A stretch of 64,000 nt of DNA from UBA5859 sp041940025 (GTDB lineage: Bacteria > Pseudomonadota > Gammaproteobacteria > UBA5859): contig JBGTSY010000003.1 of the NCBI GenBank assembly GCA_041940025.1, positions 1 through 64,000 of the forward strand, in the 5' to 3' direction. The translations under genes and the position numbers were made by a program. Below are positions 6,288 to 14,801 of the stretch, in pieces. The notes below the pieces were generated by a model. That model was not told where the DNA came from. It saw nothing but the letters and a program-made list of their open reading frames with translations, and did not search any database. How positions within the stretch are numbered: the first letter of the stretch is position 1; every line of letters begins with the position of its first letter.

Positions 6288-9104
6288 CTATTCGACTACC
6301 AGCGAGCCATTGGTAATCATTGTGGCAATATCCAGACTGGGATTATTAAGTACTTGGGCAACAGCAGTTAAGCCGTGCGTACTGCCTGTTCCATCCTGAT
6401 CGACATTAATCCGTGTATAGGTGGAGCCGTTTGTAAAGAAGACGAAATCTGTAATGACATCTCCGGCTACCGAGCTGAAGTCGATAACATCGGAAATATC
6501 TATCACATCTCCTTCCGTGGCATCGAAGTCACGGATGTAGTCTCTACTGCCATCAAGGTCACCAAGCTGATACAGGAACGTATCAGCATCAGCTCCACCC
6601 CATATGGAATCCTGTCCGGTTCCGCCAACCAGTTCATCCGACCCGGCGTGGCCGTACATGTAGTCGTTGCCGCCCTCACCATAGAGGATGTCATTGTCAT
6701 TTTGGCCGTACAGGTAGTCCTTATCGTCACCTCCATTGAGGGTATCAAGACCGTCACCACCGTATAGGCGATCCACTCCAGCCTCACCAGATATCGTGTC
6801 GTTACCTACATAGCCATAGAGGTTTTCATCAAAGCCGGAACCTACAAATGTCTCATCGTTATCAGTCCCTTCCCATAACTGCACACCGTCATTTCTGGTT
6901 TGAGAATTGAAAACGCCTGACTCTGACTGAATAGTCGAGCCAGAGGCAAGAATGATATCCGCCTCAATCTTTCCATAGCCCGCATAAATTTCACCCGAGC
7001 CCTGTGGTGGTAAACCAGAGCCAATGCTAGAGCCGACAAAGAAGTCAAAAGTAATGTCATCGCCAACGAACCGATAATTCTCAACAAGCCTGCTTGCGTT
7101 AAGCTGACTATTGGCAGGGGAAGCCATGGCATTGGAAAAAGTCTTCAAGTGGGATACGTCATACCAACCGCCAAATATTTGAACTTGTAAATTACCCGCC
7201 GCTCCTGTTTCGGCGACATTAACAACATCAAAGTAGTGCGTTGTGTAATCAACATTTGAGCTGGACTGGATATCGAACGAGAACGAAAACTCGGTATAGC
7301 CTGTCCCCCCCGGTGTGGGAGAGGTAATTGTAATTCTGTCAGAAAATGAAGCTGCACCTCCAATGTGCGCATCAAAGCCGGAACCAGTGGGATTCCCTTC
7401 TGGGTCACGCTTTTCATAGTCCCAGTAAATAGACGCTGTAGAAAGACTTGATTCGAAAAGCCCTTCAGCATAGAGGGACTCTCTGGAGATCGATGAAGAA
7501 TAATCCCCTCTATCAGCCATATTTGATTTCACATGGTAATCAGCAATATTGGCGTAAAGCGATTTTCCTAAGATTAGGCCGCCATTTTGTCCCATCCATG
7601 AACCCGCATACGCAGCATCAGTCCCGCCAAATCTAATATCTTCGACATCTTTGAATTCAAGCGTAGTTGAAGGGTTTGCAATATTCGTATAGACAGTAGT
7701 CGCCCCCACCGAAACAGTGAAGTCGGAGATATCTAGCCCATCAAGAAATACTTGATCGGTTCCAGAGCCGCCATCAATATAAACTGACTGATTCTGAACT
7801 TCGCTTACGTAAAAGTAATCGTCTCCATCCAAACCAAATGATTTTGCCGGAGTTGCCGAGCCTTTTAGAGAAAACATATCGTCAAGAGTTGATCCTTCGA
7901 TATGCTCCATCGTGTAGAAATTGTCCCTTTTATCTCCAGCCTTATATACCCGCCCCCTATCAGCGGCGCTGTAGGACACGACAACATAATCTGTTTCATT
8001 TTTGTAAGTTAGTAGATCGGTACCGCCTTCTCCCCTAAGAGTGTCAATTCCCTTACTGGACTCAAAAGTATCAGCACCATCTCCACCCCATATCTTGTTG
8101 TTCTCATCGTTTCCGATAAATCGATCATCTTTATCAGTACCAAATGCATTTTCAATTTTTGTGCCATAGGCAATAGCAACATTTCCTGGGTCAGGATCAC
8201 CTACGGAAGCTCCTGAATCCACATTCCATGGATCACCAGAGGTAGTCTTTGCTCCAATTGAACTGAAATGGCCTTCTCGTAGATCAATCTCAGCGCCATG
8301 ATTCAACGTACTAAATCCAGAAACATCTATAGTATCTATTCCTCCACCATCCCAGATGGTGTAAAGGAAGGGGTCGGTAGCTAATGACCCGTCGAATCCC
8401 AAGCCTTGGCCGAGAGAGTAAGTCGTGTTCCCAGAGCGCGTAGATGTATTTACAGTTCCATAGGTGTCTTGGAGCGCCTTAATGTCTAGTAGCTGTAATC
8501 CAGAAGCAAAGACGCCGTTTACCGGATGGTACGACATGACAGTATATTTCTGATTGTTATAGAAAACGGGATCGAACGGATCGTCAAAGTCTTTCAATCC
8601 GCCAACAGCGTGACCCATTTCATGTAAAAGAGTCCAATATCCCTCTTGCCCCGGACTAAGTTCATCATACTCTGGGTCAATTTCGTTTATTACAATGTCA
8701 CCAGAGACTCCAATTCCACCAGCACTTCCAGCAAGAGAAGCTGATTCGGTGCTCTCGCCCTCGTGATTAACAAATTGCATTTGCCCGCCAGCATCCTCTG
8801 AGAAACCAGCAGTAATTACATCTGCAAAAGAAACCCGGTAATCCACGCTATTTTTCAAGCTTGCGTCAATACTATTCGATCCAGAATATGTTTGAACTTC
8901 AGATGGAGATAACAACAGAAATCTAACCACATCTTCTTGGTCGTCTATAAATGCTGACCCAAGATCAGACAGTACAAATTTTTCATCGAACTCAGGTACA
9001 AGAAACCATGCCAAGGGAGTTGATGTCGCGAAATTGAACTTGAGATCAATAATCTCTGACGCGCTCCATTTATCCCCAGATCGTAGAAAGTCCACATTTA
9101 TCAT
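6288..9104 (-). CDS. RTX-type secreted metzincin-like protein
   Basis: The protein has 938 aa. HEMGHAVGG at 161-169 is the metzincin zinc motif and VMSYHP at ~189-194 is the Met-turn, as in serralysins (peptidase M10). The third zinc ligand position (+10 from the first His) is Lys171 rather than His or Asp, so activity is uncertain. Glycine/aspartate RTX nonapeptides occur at ~330-360 and at ~764-843 (GGxGxD pattern). They are followed by a 95-residue C-terminal domain of the type I secretion kind ending in aliphatic residues. There is no Sec signal. AAGGAG lies 6-9 bp before the ATG. No T1SS genes are in the window. It is likely third in an operon with the two small genes upstream. Confidence 0.85.
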   Translation of the reverse strand: MINVDFLRSGDKWSASEIIDLKFNFATSTPLAWFLVPEFDEKFVLSDLGSAFIDDQEDVVRFLLLSPSEVQTYSGSNSIDASLKNSVDYRVSFADVITAGFSEDAGGQMQFVNHEGESTESASLAGSAGGIGVSGDIVINEIDPEYDELSPGQEGYWTLLHEMGHAVGGLKDFDDPFDPVFYNNQKYTVMSYHPVNGVFASGLQLLDIKALQDTYGTVNTSTRSGNTTYSLGQGLGFDGSLATDPFLYTIWDGGGIDTIDVSGFSTLNHGAEIDLREGHFSSIGAKTTSGDPWNVDSGASVGDPDPGNVAIAYGTKIENAFGTDKDDRFIGNDENNKIWGGDGADTFESSKGIDTLRGEGGTDLLTYKNETDYVVVSYSAADRGRVYKAGDKRDNFYTMEHIEGSTLDDMFSLKGSATPAKSFGLDGDDYFYVSEVQNQSVYIDGGSGTDQVFLDGLDISDFTVSVGATTVYTNIANPSTTLEFKDVEDIRFGGTDAAYAGSWMGQNGGLILGKSLYANIADYHVKSNMADRGDYSSSISRESLYAEGLFESSLSTASIYWDYEKRDPEGNPTGSGFDAHIGGAASFSDRITITSPTPGGTGYTEFSFSFDIQSSSNVDYTTHYFDVVNVAETGAAGNLQVQIFGGWYDVSHLKTFSNAMASPANSQLNASRLVENYRFVGDDITFDFFVGSSIGSGLPPQGSGEIYAGYGKIEADIILASGSTIQSESGVFNSQTRNDGVQLWEGTDNDETFVGSGFDENLYGYVGNDTISGEAGVDRLYGGDGLDTLNGGDDKDYLYGQNDNDILYGEGGNDYMYGHAGSDELVGGTGQDSIWGGADADTFLYQLGDLDGSRDYIRDFDATEGDVIDISDVIDFSSVAGDVITDFVFFTNGSTYTRINVDQDGTGSTHGLTAVAQVLNNPSLDIATMITNGSLVVE

Positions 9105-9155
9105 TATAATTCTCCTTCGGTTTTTGTTATTTACTCCGGCCTAATTCAGTTATGA

Positions 9156-9350
9156 CTAGAATTTTTGACAATGGCCAATTTTTTCCTTCACCGCTCTAAT
9201 GTCTACATATATTGCTTCTTCCCTATCTGAATATCTGTTTGTTCCGGCATCGTTATATACACGCCCTGAAGCGTAGCCAATCATTAGCAGGAGCAGAAAC
9301 ACCGCGCAACTCGACATGCTTTTCAAATTCAGGTTTTTTGGTTTATTCAT
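9156..9350 (-). CDS. Small membrane protein
   Basis: I start this gene at ATG 9350 (MNKPKN), giving 64 aa. The ATG overlaps the upstream gene's stop by 8 bp, a typical coupling arrangement. A hydrophobic segment (SCAVFLLLLMIGYASG) spans residues ~13-28, and the tail is charged and probably periplasmic. The next gene downstream is the RTX protein, 51 bp away. The function is unknown; an accessory or inhibitor role for the RTX protein is possible only by context. Confidence 0.55.
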   Translation of the reverse strand: MNKPKNLNLKSMSSCAVFLLLLMIGYASGRVYNDAGTNRYSDREEAIYVDIRAVKEKIGHCQKF

Positions 9351-9579
9351 GGCGAGCATCCTTTTTGTTATTATCTTCAAGACACTTCTCAAGGTGCCGG
9401 TTCGCACTGACTCTTTGTCCCTCAAGTTTTTCTATGTGATTTTTTTTGATGAGATTCCCATGCGTTACACCTCCGCCAAAACCCATAGAGACGCACACCA
9501 CTCCAGCTAGGAAAAGCCACACGATCCTTTTCTTTCCTGAGCAGCGTTTAAGGCTTTTTCTGTCTTCTTCACTTGTCAT
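9343..9579 (-). CDS. Small membrane protein with C-terminal coiled segment
   Basis: I start this gene at ATG 9579 (MTSEED) because a GGAG lies ~9 bp upstream; a longer frame extends to 9645. The 78-aa product has a basic N-terminus, one membrane helix (IVWLFLAGVVCVSMGFGGG, ~18-37) and a charged C-terminal helix. It is the first of three probably co-transcribed genes leading into the RTX gene. No family is recognised. Confidence 0.55.
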   Translation of the reverse strand: MTSEEDRKSLKRCSGKKRIVWLFLAGVVCVSMGFGGGVTHGNLIKKNHIEKLEGQRVSANRHLEKCLEDNNKKDARHE

Positions 9580-9794
9580 CAGCAATTCTCCATTTTCTAA
9601 CGCAGCTAACAAATACCCATAGCAGGAGCTGCAAATCAGAGTCAACGATCTATAGAAAATGGGGTGGAAACATCTGTGAGGAAAATATAATTTATCGAAA
9701 ATTTGAAATAGATTTATCTCAAATTGTATTTACATAATAACTGTTTCTTAACCTCTTCCCCGTATACTGAAAGAAATTCTCATGGAGGGGGATT

Positions 9795-10607
9795 ATGGTA
9801 CTGGAAACTATCGCACCGGACGCACCAAGTAACGAAGAAGCCTTTCGTGCATATATTGCCACGAAGGAAAATCCTTCTGAATTTCTCACCGCAGTTGTTC
9901 ATCCAACTACGCAGGCATTTTGGGACTTCGACGCAATGGGTTTAACTGTTGAATCCGCAAACATTGGCCGTGCGAAATTTGTAAAAGAACAAATCGAGAT
10001 AGAGGCTGACGAAAAGGAACAAGAGAAAAATCAGCAACAGGATGCGTTCGCTGAGTTTATCGCCATTATGCAGGGCGTTCTTAACCCCGAAGACTACGAA
10101 CTCCATGACTGGAACATTAACGGTCAGCAGTATCAAGTTTCTAAAGCAGGTATCGAAGCCACTTTGGATCGCATTAGAAATGATCTTGATGGCATGGCAG
10201 AAGAATACGGGCTATCCGATGATCAAAAGCAAAAGCTTGATGATCTTGAAAAGGAAATGCGCGGTAAAACACCGGAAGAGCAACAAGCCATTCTAGATCG
10301 CTTCGCTAAAGACAATCCAGAAGTCGTAGAAGCATTTATGAAGGAGCAGGAAAAACAGGCCACAGGTCTAAAAAGAGAGCTGGACAGCAAACTTGCTCTG
10401 GATAATGAGGTCGAAAACCAGAATGAACAGCAGCTTTCAATGAGCGGCCCACAAGAAACTTACAGCGAAGATAGCTTTTTTGACGACCTAGGCGGTATGG
10501 AATCTGAAATCGCCGCCGAATTTAATCCCAACGCATTTGGCGACTCCCCCGCTCCGATGGAACAAGTCGCCCCTGTTACTAAGAAATTGGAAATCGGGCT
10601 AGGCTAG
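9795..10607 (+). CDS. Hypothetical acidic helical protein
   Basis: This is a 270-aa, very acidic and Gln/Glu-rich protein without signal peptide or membrane helix. Helical, coil-prone stretches occur at ~62-85 and ~125-205, and the Pro/Gly-rich C-terminus looks disordered. A strong GGAGGGGG lies 6-8 bp before the ATG. It ends 1 bp before the convergent gene at 10609. No domain is recognised. The composition resembles phage or plasmid structural and scaffold proteins, but that is only an impression. Confidence 0.65.
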   Translation: MVLETIAPDAPSNEEAFRAYIATKENPSEFLTAVVHPTTQAFWDFDAMGLTVESANIGRAKFVKEQIEIEADEKEQEKNQQQDAFAEFIAIMQGVLNPEDYELHDWNINGQQYQVSKAGIEATLDRIRNDLDGMAEEYGLSDDQKQKLDDLEKEMRGKTPEEQQAILDRFAKDNPEVVEAFMKEQEKQATGLKRELDSKLALDNEVENQNEQQLSMSGPQETYSEDSFFDDLGGMESEIAAEFNPNAFGDSPAPMEQVAPVTKKLEIGLG

Positions 10608-10608
10608 A

Positions 10609-11118
10609 TTATCTTGAGGCCAGTGTTGGTGGAAAGCCAGCACGGAATGCCGCTTTTCCCTCTTCATACATGGCAAGTTCAGTATTTTGACGACGTATCG
10701 TATCTGCTGAAATCAAGCCAACTTTTGTCTCCAGCTCCACCCCATATTGAAGCAGCTTGCCGTTGACATATGTACGCATCGTAGCGGTTTGAACATCACC
10801 ATCATTGTCATTTGCCATGACATAGAGGATAGGCAGGCCTTCGCTATGCAGACGTGAAGCAGCCCTATAGCCAGCTCTAGCAAATGACTGATCTTTTTGC
10901 ACATCACTGTATGTAGTCATTACTACCCTGTCCTCACATTGAGGATTTCCATTACTATCAGGGCAAAGTTCTTTAACCCACTTGTCGGCGGTCGCAGGAT
11001 TTACATGAAGCAGCTTACTTGCTTGTAGACCTTCAGCCATAGCAGGAAGCGCCGCCGTAGACATTGCGGCGGTCAATACGTAGGCCAATGCTTTTTTATT
11101 AAATACTCTTTCAAACAT
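10609..11118 (-). CDS. Exported hypothetical protein, possible switch-controlled gene
   Basis: This is a 169-aa protein with a clean Sec signal peptide (cut after AMA, residue ~28). The mature part has two cysteines in ELCPDSNGNPQCEDR and is otherwise unrecognised. GGGGG lies just upstream of the ATG. Its 5' leader contains one of two perfect inverted 22-bp sites, and the best sigma-70-like promoter sits between those sites pointing at this gene. If the recombinase at 11362 inverts that segment, expression of this gene would be phase-variable. Confidence 0.65.
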   Translation of the reverse strand: MFERVFNKKALAYVLTAAMSTAALPAMAEGLQASKLLHVNPATADKWVKELCPDSNGNPQCEDRVVMTTYSDVQKDQSFARAGYRAASRLHSEGLPILYVMANDNDGDVQTATMRTYVNGKLLQYGVELETKVGLISADTIRRQNTELAMYEEGKAAFRAGFPPTLASR

Positions 11119-11146
11119 GGAAGCCCCCTTCCGTTTTTACTGAACT

Positions 11147-11168
11147 TGAACTTTTCTATGAAAGTTCA
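11147..11168. repeat. 22-bp inverted site A
   Basis: The arms TGAACTTT and AAAGTTCA (8 bp, perfect) flank the 6-bp spacer TCTATG. The full 22 bp is the exact reverse complement of site B at 11268-11289. The arm-spacer-arm layout is like a tyrosine recombinase core site or a dimeric operator. Confidence 0.9.
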
Positions 11169-11197
11169 GATAATAAAATAACAGTAATACTATCAGG

Positions 11198-11226
11198 AAA
11201 TTACATCTAAAAGAGTCTTTACGCAA
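11198..11226 (-). promoter_or_regulatory. Putative sigma-70 promoter between the inverted sites
   Basis: On the minus strand, TTGCGT (11226-11221) and TAATTT (11203-11198) are separated by 17 bp, pointing towards the exported-protein gene. It lies entirely within the 99 bp enclosed by the two inverted sites, so inversion would turn it towards the recombinase gene. Confidence 0.45.
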
Positions 11227-11267
11227 GAAAAAAATGAGCTTACGGAAACCTTACTCTGTGCGGAATA

Positions 11268-11289
11268 TGAACTTTCATAGAAAAGTTCA
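11268..11289. repeat. 22-bp inverted site B
   Basis: This is the perfect inverted copy of site A (11147-11168), with the spacer reading CATAGA. It lies 72 bp upstream of the tyrosine recombinase ATG. Confidence 0.9.
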
Positions 11290-11361
11290 TATTATTCAGT
11301 TGGTTAGGAAACACCCCCTCCTCTCCCTGATCGCACAAAGAAAGGAAGTATTGTGTGATTC

Positions 11362-12030
11362 ATGTCAGACAAGAAAACATGGTCTCCGAACGACAATCAT
11401 CCCGTTAAGGGAAGGTCTACGCTTGTCGATGCGATATACGATCTCGATGATGTATATCGGATCATTGACCTGCTCTCTGATAAGCCGCGTGATACCTGCT
11501 TGTTCCTGCTCGGCATCAACACAGGCTATCGCGCTGTAGACCTTTGCAGGCTGACTGTTGGAGATGTTGCACACCTGAGAGCGTGGGATATCTTGGAAAT
11601 CAAGGAGAAGAAAACAGGCAAGTACCGTAGTGTCCTGATAGGTAATGTGACGGTTGGCGCTATCCACAGATGGCTAGTCGTCCATCCAGACCCGCGCCCT
11701 GAGACTCCTCTGTTTTACTCATTTAAGACTAAGCAAGCTTTGCTACCAAGGGTCGTGACCGCCATGGTAAAAGACTGGTGCAAAGAGATTGGACTATCCG
11801 GCAATTACGGGAGCAGGACGCTTAGGCGAACCTATGCAAGGCATCAGGTATGTACTTTCGGGACTTCCCTACCTTTAATCCAAGATGATTTGGGCCATGC
11901 CAGCCAGAAGGATACACTGCGGTATATTTCTCTCATGCCACATGAGAGGCAGGCCATGTTTCGCAATCAGTTGGGCGGGAACAAGTACCGTTTATACTTG
12001 AAGACTTTTATCCGGAAAATTATCCATTGA
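11362..12030 (+). CDS. Short (FimB/FimE-sized) tyrosine recombinase
   Basis: The protein has 222 aa and only the catalytic domain; the N-terminal core-binding domain is missing, as in FimB/FimE inversion recombinases (~200 aa). Visible residues are Arg57 in GYRAVDL, Lys in KEKKTGKYR (84-87), Arg155 in TLRRT, His179 in LGH and the nucleophile Tyr188 in LRYISL. The His of the usual HxxR box is Arg152 here. It lies next to two perfect inverted 22-bp sites that are obvious candidate substrates. The small gene at 12039 starts 9 bp after its stop. It could alternatively be a degenerate phage integrase. Confidence 0.8.
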   Translation: MSDKKTWSPNDNHPVKGRSTLVDAIYDLDDVYRIIDLLSDKPRDTCLFLLGINTGYRAVDLCRLTVGDVAHLRAWDILEIKEKKTGKYRSVLIGNVTVGAIHRWLVVHPDPRPETPLFYSFKTKQALLPRVVTAMVKDWCKEIGLSGNYGSRTLRRTYARHQVCTFGTSLPLIQDDLGHASQKDTLRYISLMPHERQAMFRNQLGGNKYRLYLKTFIRKIIH

Positions 12031-12038
12031 GCGGTGAG

Positions 12039-12251
12039 ATGAAATACAAATATTTTAGGATTTACGACAATCTATCGAGGGTGTCGCTGGACGAAAATTG
12101 CGATCCGAACTACTGCGAGACGTTTGACCGAAAAGAGAATGCCTTCGTTATCAACAACGCAATTCTTGAGGATTTATTTAATCACTCTGACTCAGTGGAA
12201 ATATCTGAGTCAGAGTTTGATACCCGTCTAGCGAACATACAGAAGGGCTAA
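12039..12251 (+). CDS. Small hypothetical protein
   Basis: I choose ATG 12039 (MKYKYF, 70 aa), because GGTGAG lies just before it; an in-frame TTG at 12027 overlaps the recombinase stop. The protein is acidic with no signal peptide. The close spacing suggests it is co-expressed with the recombinase, perhaps as an accessory or directionality factor, but no DNA-binding motif is visible. Confidence 0.5.
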   Translation: MKYKYFRIYDNLSRVSLDENCDPNYCETFDRKENAFVINNAILEDLFNHSDSVEISESEFDTRLANIQKG

Positions 12252-12261
12252 TTACTACCAG

Positions 12262-12669
12262 CTATAAAGCCGCACCCATCGGGATAGCTGTAATCGTCTT
12301 GTGGTTTCGCTTGTTCCACCATTCTATCTTGGTGTATAGGGCGTTGGCTCCATCCATGCTCATTTCCAGTTTCTCAGCAAAGAGCATAAATTCAAGCTTA
12401 TTCGCGCCCTCCTCCTTCATGTTTGGATATTCCCTGCGTACAGCCTCACACAGGAGCTGATCCTGTGAGTAATCAAAATCAGGATTGCCCTTTACCGCCT
12501 GATAGGCTTTGTAGCATTCCACAAGCAGGGGCATATCATCGAGACGAAGATTAAAGACATAGCTTTCCTGATTGGCCAATTGCCACCAGTCAGACCCCAG
12601 ATAATCCTCCGGCTCAATCTCTGCCACTTTATCGAAAATCTGCTTTTGTAGTCTCTCTATTGCGCTCAT
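12262..12669 (-). CDS. Hypothetical protein
   Basis: This is a 135-aa, soluble, mostly helical protein rich in Trp and Glu with no recognised domain. It lies 8 bp after the preceding minus-strand gene's stop, so it is probably the last gene of an integrase-led unit (13141-14406, 12678-13148, then this). It converges on the small gene at 12039-12251. Confidence 0.6.
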   Translation of the reverse strand: MSAIERLQKQIFDKVAEIEPEDYLGSDWWQLANQESYVFNLRLDDMPLLVECYKAYQAVKGNPDFDYSQDQLLCEAVRREYPNMKEEGANKLEFMLFAEKLEMSMDGANALYTKIEWWNKRNHKTITAIPMGAAL

Positions 12670-12677
12670 GACTATGC

Positions 12678-13148
12678 CTACTTAATAAAGATCGTTTTAT
12701 CGGAGGACGGCGTAAAACAGCTATACAAGACACCAAAGCCTCTCCCTGCCCATTCGATTTCAAACCTGTCCAGTTTCTCGCTAGTAAGTTCATCTTGAAA
12801 CTGCTGGCGATAGACAATCCCCTTGCATTCCGCCTGATACCGCGCTTCAAGCTCAAAAAGCTGAACGCCCGCTGACACATCAAACGTTTGGTCTTCCAAT
12901 GGTTCAATCCAATGGGGAATTTCAACGGGGTATTGCCGCTCCTCACCATCAGAGTTGATTGCTCTTACACTGACACCTGCCAACTTCAAGCCGTCAATTT
13001 CTCCATACATTCTCAGGCGCAAAGCTCCCAGAAACGGCTCGTAATAGTCATAGGTATTTCTCACTTCCGTTTGTAGACTGCATTCTGCGCTAGCTGTGCT
13101 AAAGAATGTAAAAGCAGATAGCGCCAGCACCAGATTTAAATTATGCAT
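12678..13148 (-). CDS. Exported hypothetical protein
   Basis: This 156-aa protein has a signal peptide (~1-21, ALSAFTFFSTASA) and a mature domain that looks beta-rich, with three cysteines (AECS, AECK, YSCF). Its ATG overlaps the integrase stop by 8 bp (GCATAA/ATGCAT), so it is translationally coupled to the integrase. No family is recognised. Confidence 0.6.
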   Translation of the reverse strand: MHNLNLVLALSAFTFFSTASAECSLQTEVRNTYDYYEPFLGALRLRMYGEIDGLKLAGVSVRAINSDGEERQYPVEIPHWIEPLEDQTFDVSAGVQLFELEARYQAECKGIVYRQQFQDELTSEKLDRFEIEWAGRGFGVLYSCFTPSSDKTIFIK

Positions 13149-14406
13149 AGCGCATTGCCTCCAGCTCTACCACATTGTCATTGGCTGGTGCCGGATTATC
13201 GATCCCAACAATTTTGAACAGGCGCGCGCACCATTTTTCGTAGGCCTCGGCCTGCTCCTTCAAGTAATCGTATTTATCGTAAGTCTGCACGATGCGCCCG
13301 ATACTATGCCCCAGCATGATTTCTGCAACATGAAACTCTGCCAGCGTTGAAAAATTCGAGCGTGCTGTACGCCTGAGATCATGTGTGGAAAAGTGCGCCA
13401 GCTCGTAATCTTCATGGCGTCTCAAATACTGCATGATGTTGTAAGGAATGGCGAGCGGTGCCCGCATACCCATTACCTCTTCAGAGCCGTCGTTGGTAAA
13501 AACGTAGGGACTATCACCACTCAACTCAAAAGCCTGCCTGAGAAAGCCCTCAATGGACGGTGTTATAGGCCTGAGCAACGGCTTTCCCGTATTCTTGCCC
13601 AACTTGTGATTTTCAGGCGGGATCGTCCAGACGCCTGCCTCAAAGTCAAAGTGGTCTTTTTCCGAGACGCGCAGCTCGCCATTGCGACAGCCATAGATCA
13701 GGCAGAGCTTTACGAAAAGCTTATTTTTTGGCGTGATACGCGACTGATCCACCGCTAGCCAGAACATCTTGATCTCCTCTTCCGAGAGGATGCGGTCAAC
13801 TGAGCGCTTCGTGATCTGCAAATCTTCCTTAGCGTAGATGTCAGACAGGGGATTAGCCGGAATGAGCTTGCGCTTGACTGCAAATTTCAGCATTTGTTTC
13901 GCGTTGACCAGCAACCGCTCAGCGATAGCGGGTTTTTTCTCGGCCAGCCCTTCCAGAATATCCAGCCATTCATGCAGGGTGATCTTATCGGCTGGCAATT
14001 CCCCGATCCTTGGAAAGACGTGGATTTCGAAGCTCCGCTTTATCTCGTGGTGGCCCTTCTTGTTCTTGACGCAGTAGGTGTCGTACCAGAGATCGAACAG
14101 GCTTTTGAGAGACTTGGCCGCCAAGATAGCCTGCCGTTCCAACTGGCGAACAACCTTCGGATCGTGGCCTTTTTCAAGCTCTTTACGCAGGCGGGTAACT
14201 TCAGCTCTTGCCTCTTTGAGAGACATCAGCGGGTAAGTGCCAATATCGATACGCTTTCTGGAATCGTTGTAGTAATACCGAACTGAATAAGTAAGCTTGC
14301 CTTTAGGGGATACCCGGACATACAAACCATCTCGGTCTGCTTTAACCAGTTCTTTTGCTCGTTCTTTCTTAAGCTGGGCTTTTAACCATGATTCTGTGAG
14401 AGCCAT
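13141..14406 (-). CDS. P4-family tyrosine integrase
   Basis: The protein has 421 aa. Residues ~1-90 match the arm-DNA-binding DUF4102 domain (DGLYVRVSPKGKLTYSVRYYY, IGTYPLMSLKEAR). They are followed by a core-binding domain (~100-190) and a catalytic domain. Catalytic residues seen are Arg241 (CRNGEL), His342/Arg345 (HDLRRT), His367 (LGHS) and the Tyr in QTYDKYDY (376-380). The family integrates genomic islands and P4-like satellites, usually at tRNA genes, with the attachment site 5' of int. Five TTTGTAC repeats lie upstream. No tRNA is adjacent, so the target is unknown. Confidence 0.9.
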   Translation of the reverse strand: MALTESWLKAQLKKERAKELVKADRDGLYVRVSPKGKLTYSVRYYYNDSRKRIDIGTYPLMSLKEARAEVTRLRKELEKGHDPKVVRQLERQAILAAKSLKSLFDLWYDTYCVKNKKGHHEIKRSFEIHVFPRIGELPADKITLHEWLDILEGLAEKKPAIAERLLVNAKQMLKFAVKRKLIPANPLSDIYAKEDLQITKRSVDRILSEEEIKMFWLAVDQSRITPKNKLFVKLCLIYGCRNGELRVSEKDHFDFEAGVWTIPPENHKLGKNTGKPLLRPITPSIEGFLRQAFELSGDSPYVFTNDGSEEVMGMRAPLAIPYNIMQYLRRHEDYELAHFSTHDLRRTARSNFSTLAEFHVAEIMLGHSIGRIVQTYDKYDYLKEQAEAYEKWCARLFKIVGIDNPAPANDNVVELEAMRYA

Positions 14407-14801
14407 AATTTGTTCTCCATTTCATTGCATTGAATGAATGGGTACAAATTAATTTTCAGGTCTTTATCACGCGAATTTTGTACCTAAATTTGTACCTATT
14501 TCTCGTGACTCAGCATGTCAAAGCAAGGCTTTAGGAGTCAATACGACAACCCGCGACACGATGTATCTTTTTGTTTTTATTATTATTTATGTCGCTTGAT
14601 GACTCAGGCTGTCTTAGGCCTCCAAGTCGGGGTGCGAGATGATAGCAAACGTGCGTCTCTTGTTGATTTCATTGAGAAAATTGCTATCACCCATACCGCT
14701 CATACCCTAGTTTGTACTTAAATTTGTACTTGTTCGTTACATTACCCTTGCGGGGCCGAAAAGCGCGCTATTCTACCGAATAAGCACTGCGCCATAAATT
14801 A
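14407..14801. other. attP-like region with arm-type TTTGTAC repeats
   Basis: This ~400-bp gene-free region 5' of the integrase holds GGTACAAA at 14441 (inverted), TTTGTACC at 14477 and 14489, and TTTGTACT at 14711 and 14723. Both direct pairs are 12 bp apart. GACTCAGN3GTC occurs twice (14507-14519, 14601-14613). The layout resembles arm-type integrase/excisionase sites around an attachment core. The promoter of int must also lie here. Confidence 0.5.

Noticed and set aside
6375..8200. Several ORFs on both strands inside the RTX gene
   Set aside because: All lie within the 938-aa RTX frame, are low-complexity and have no family features.
11362..12030. Integron integrase IntI for the cassette array
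   Set aside because: The protein lacks the N-terminal core-binding domain and the IntI-specific insert, is only 222 aa, and lies 25 kb from the array.
13141..14406. IntI for the cassette array
   Set aside because: The DUF4102 arm-binding domain and P4-type motifs make it an island integrase, not IntI.
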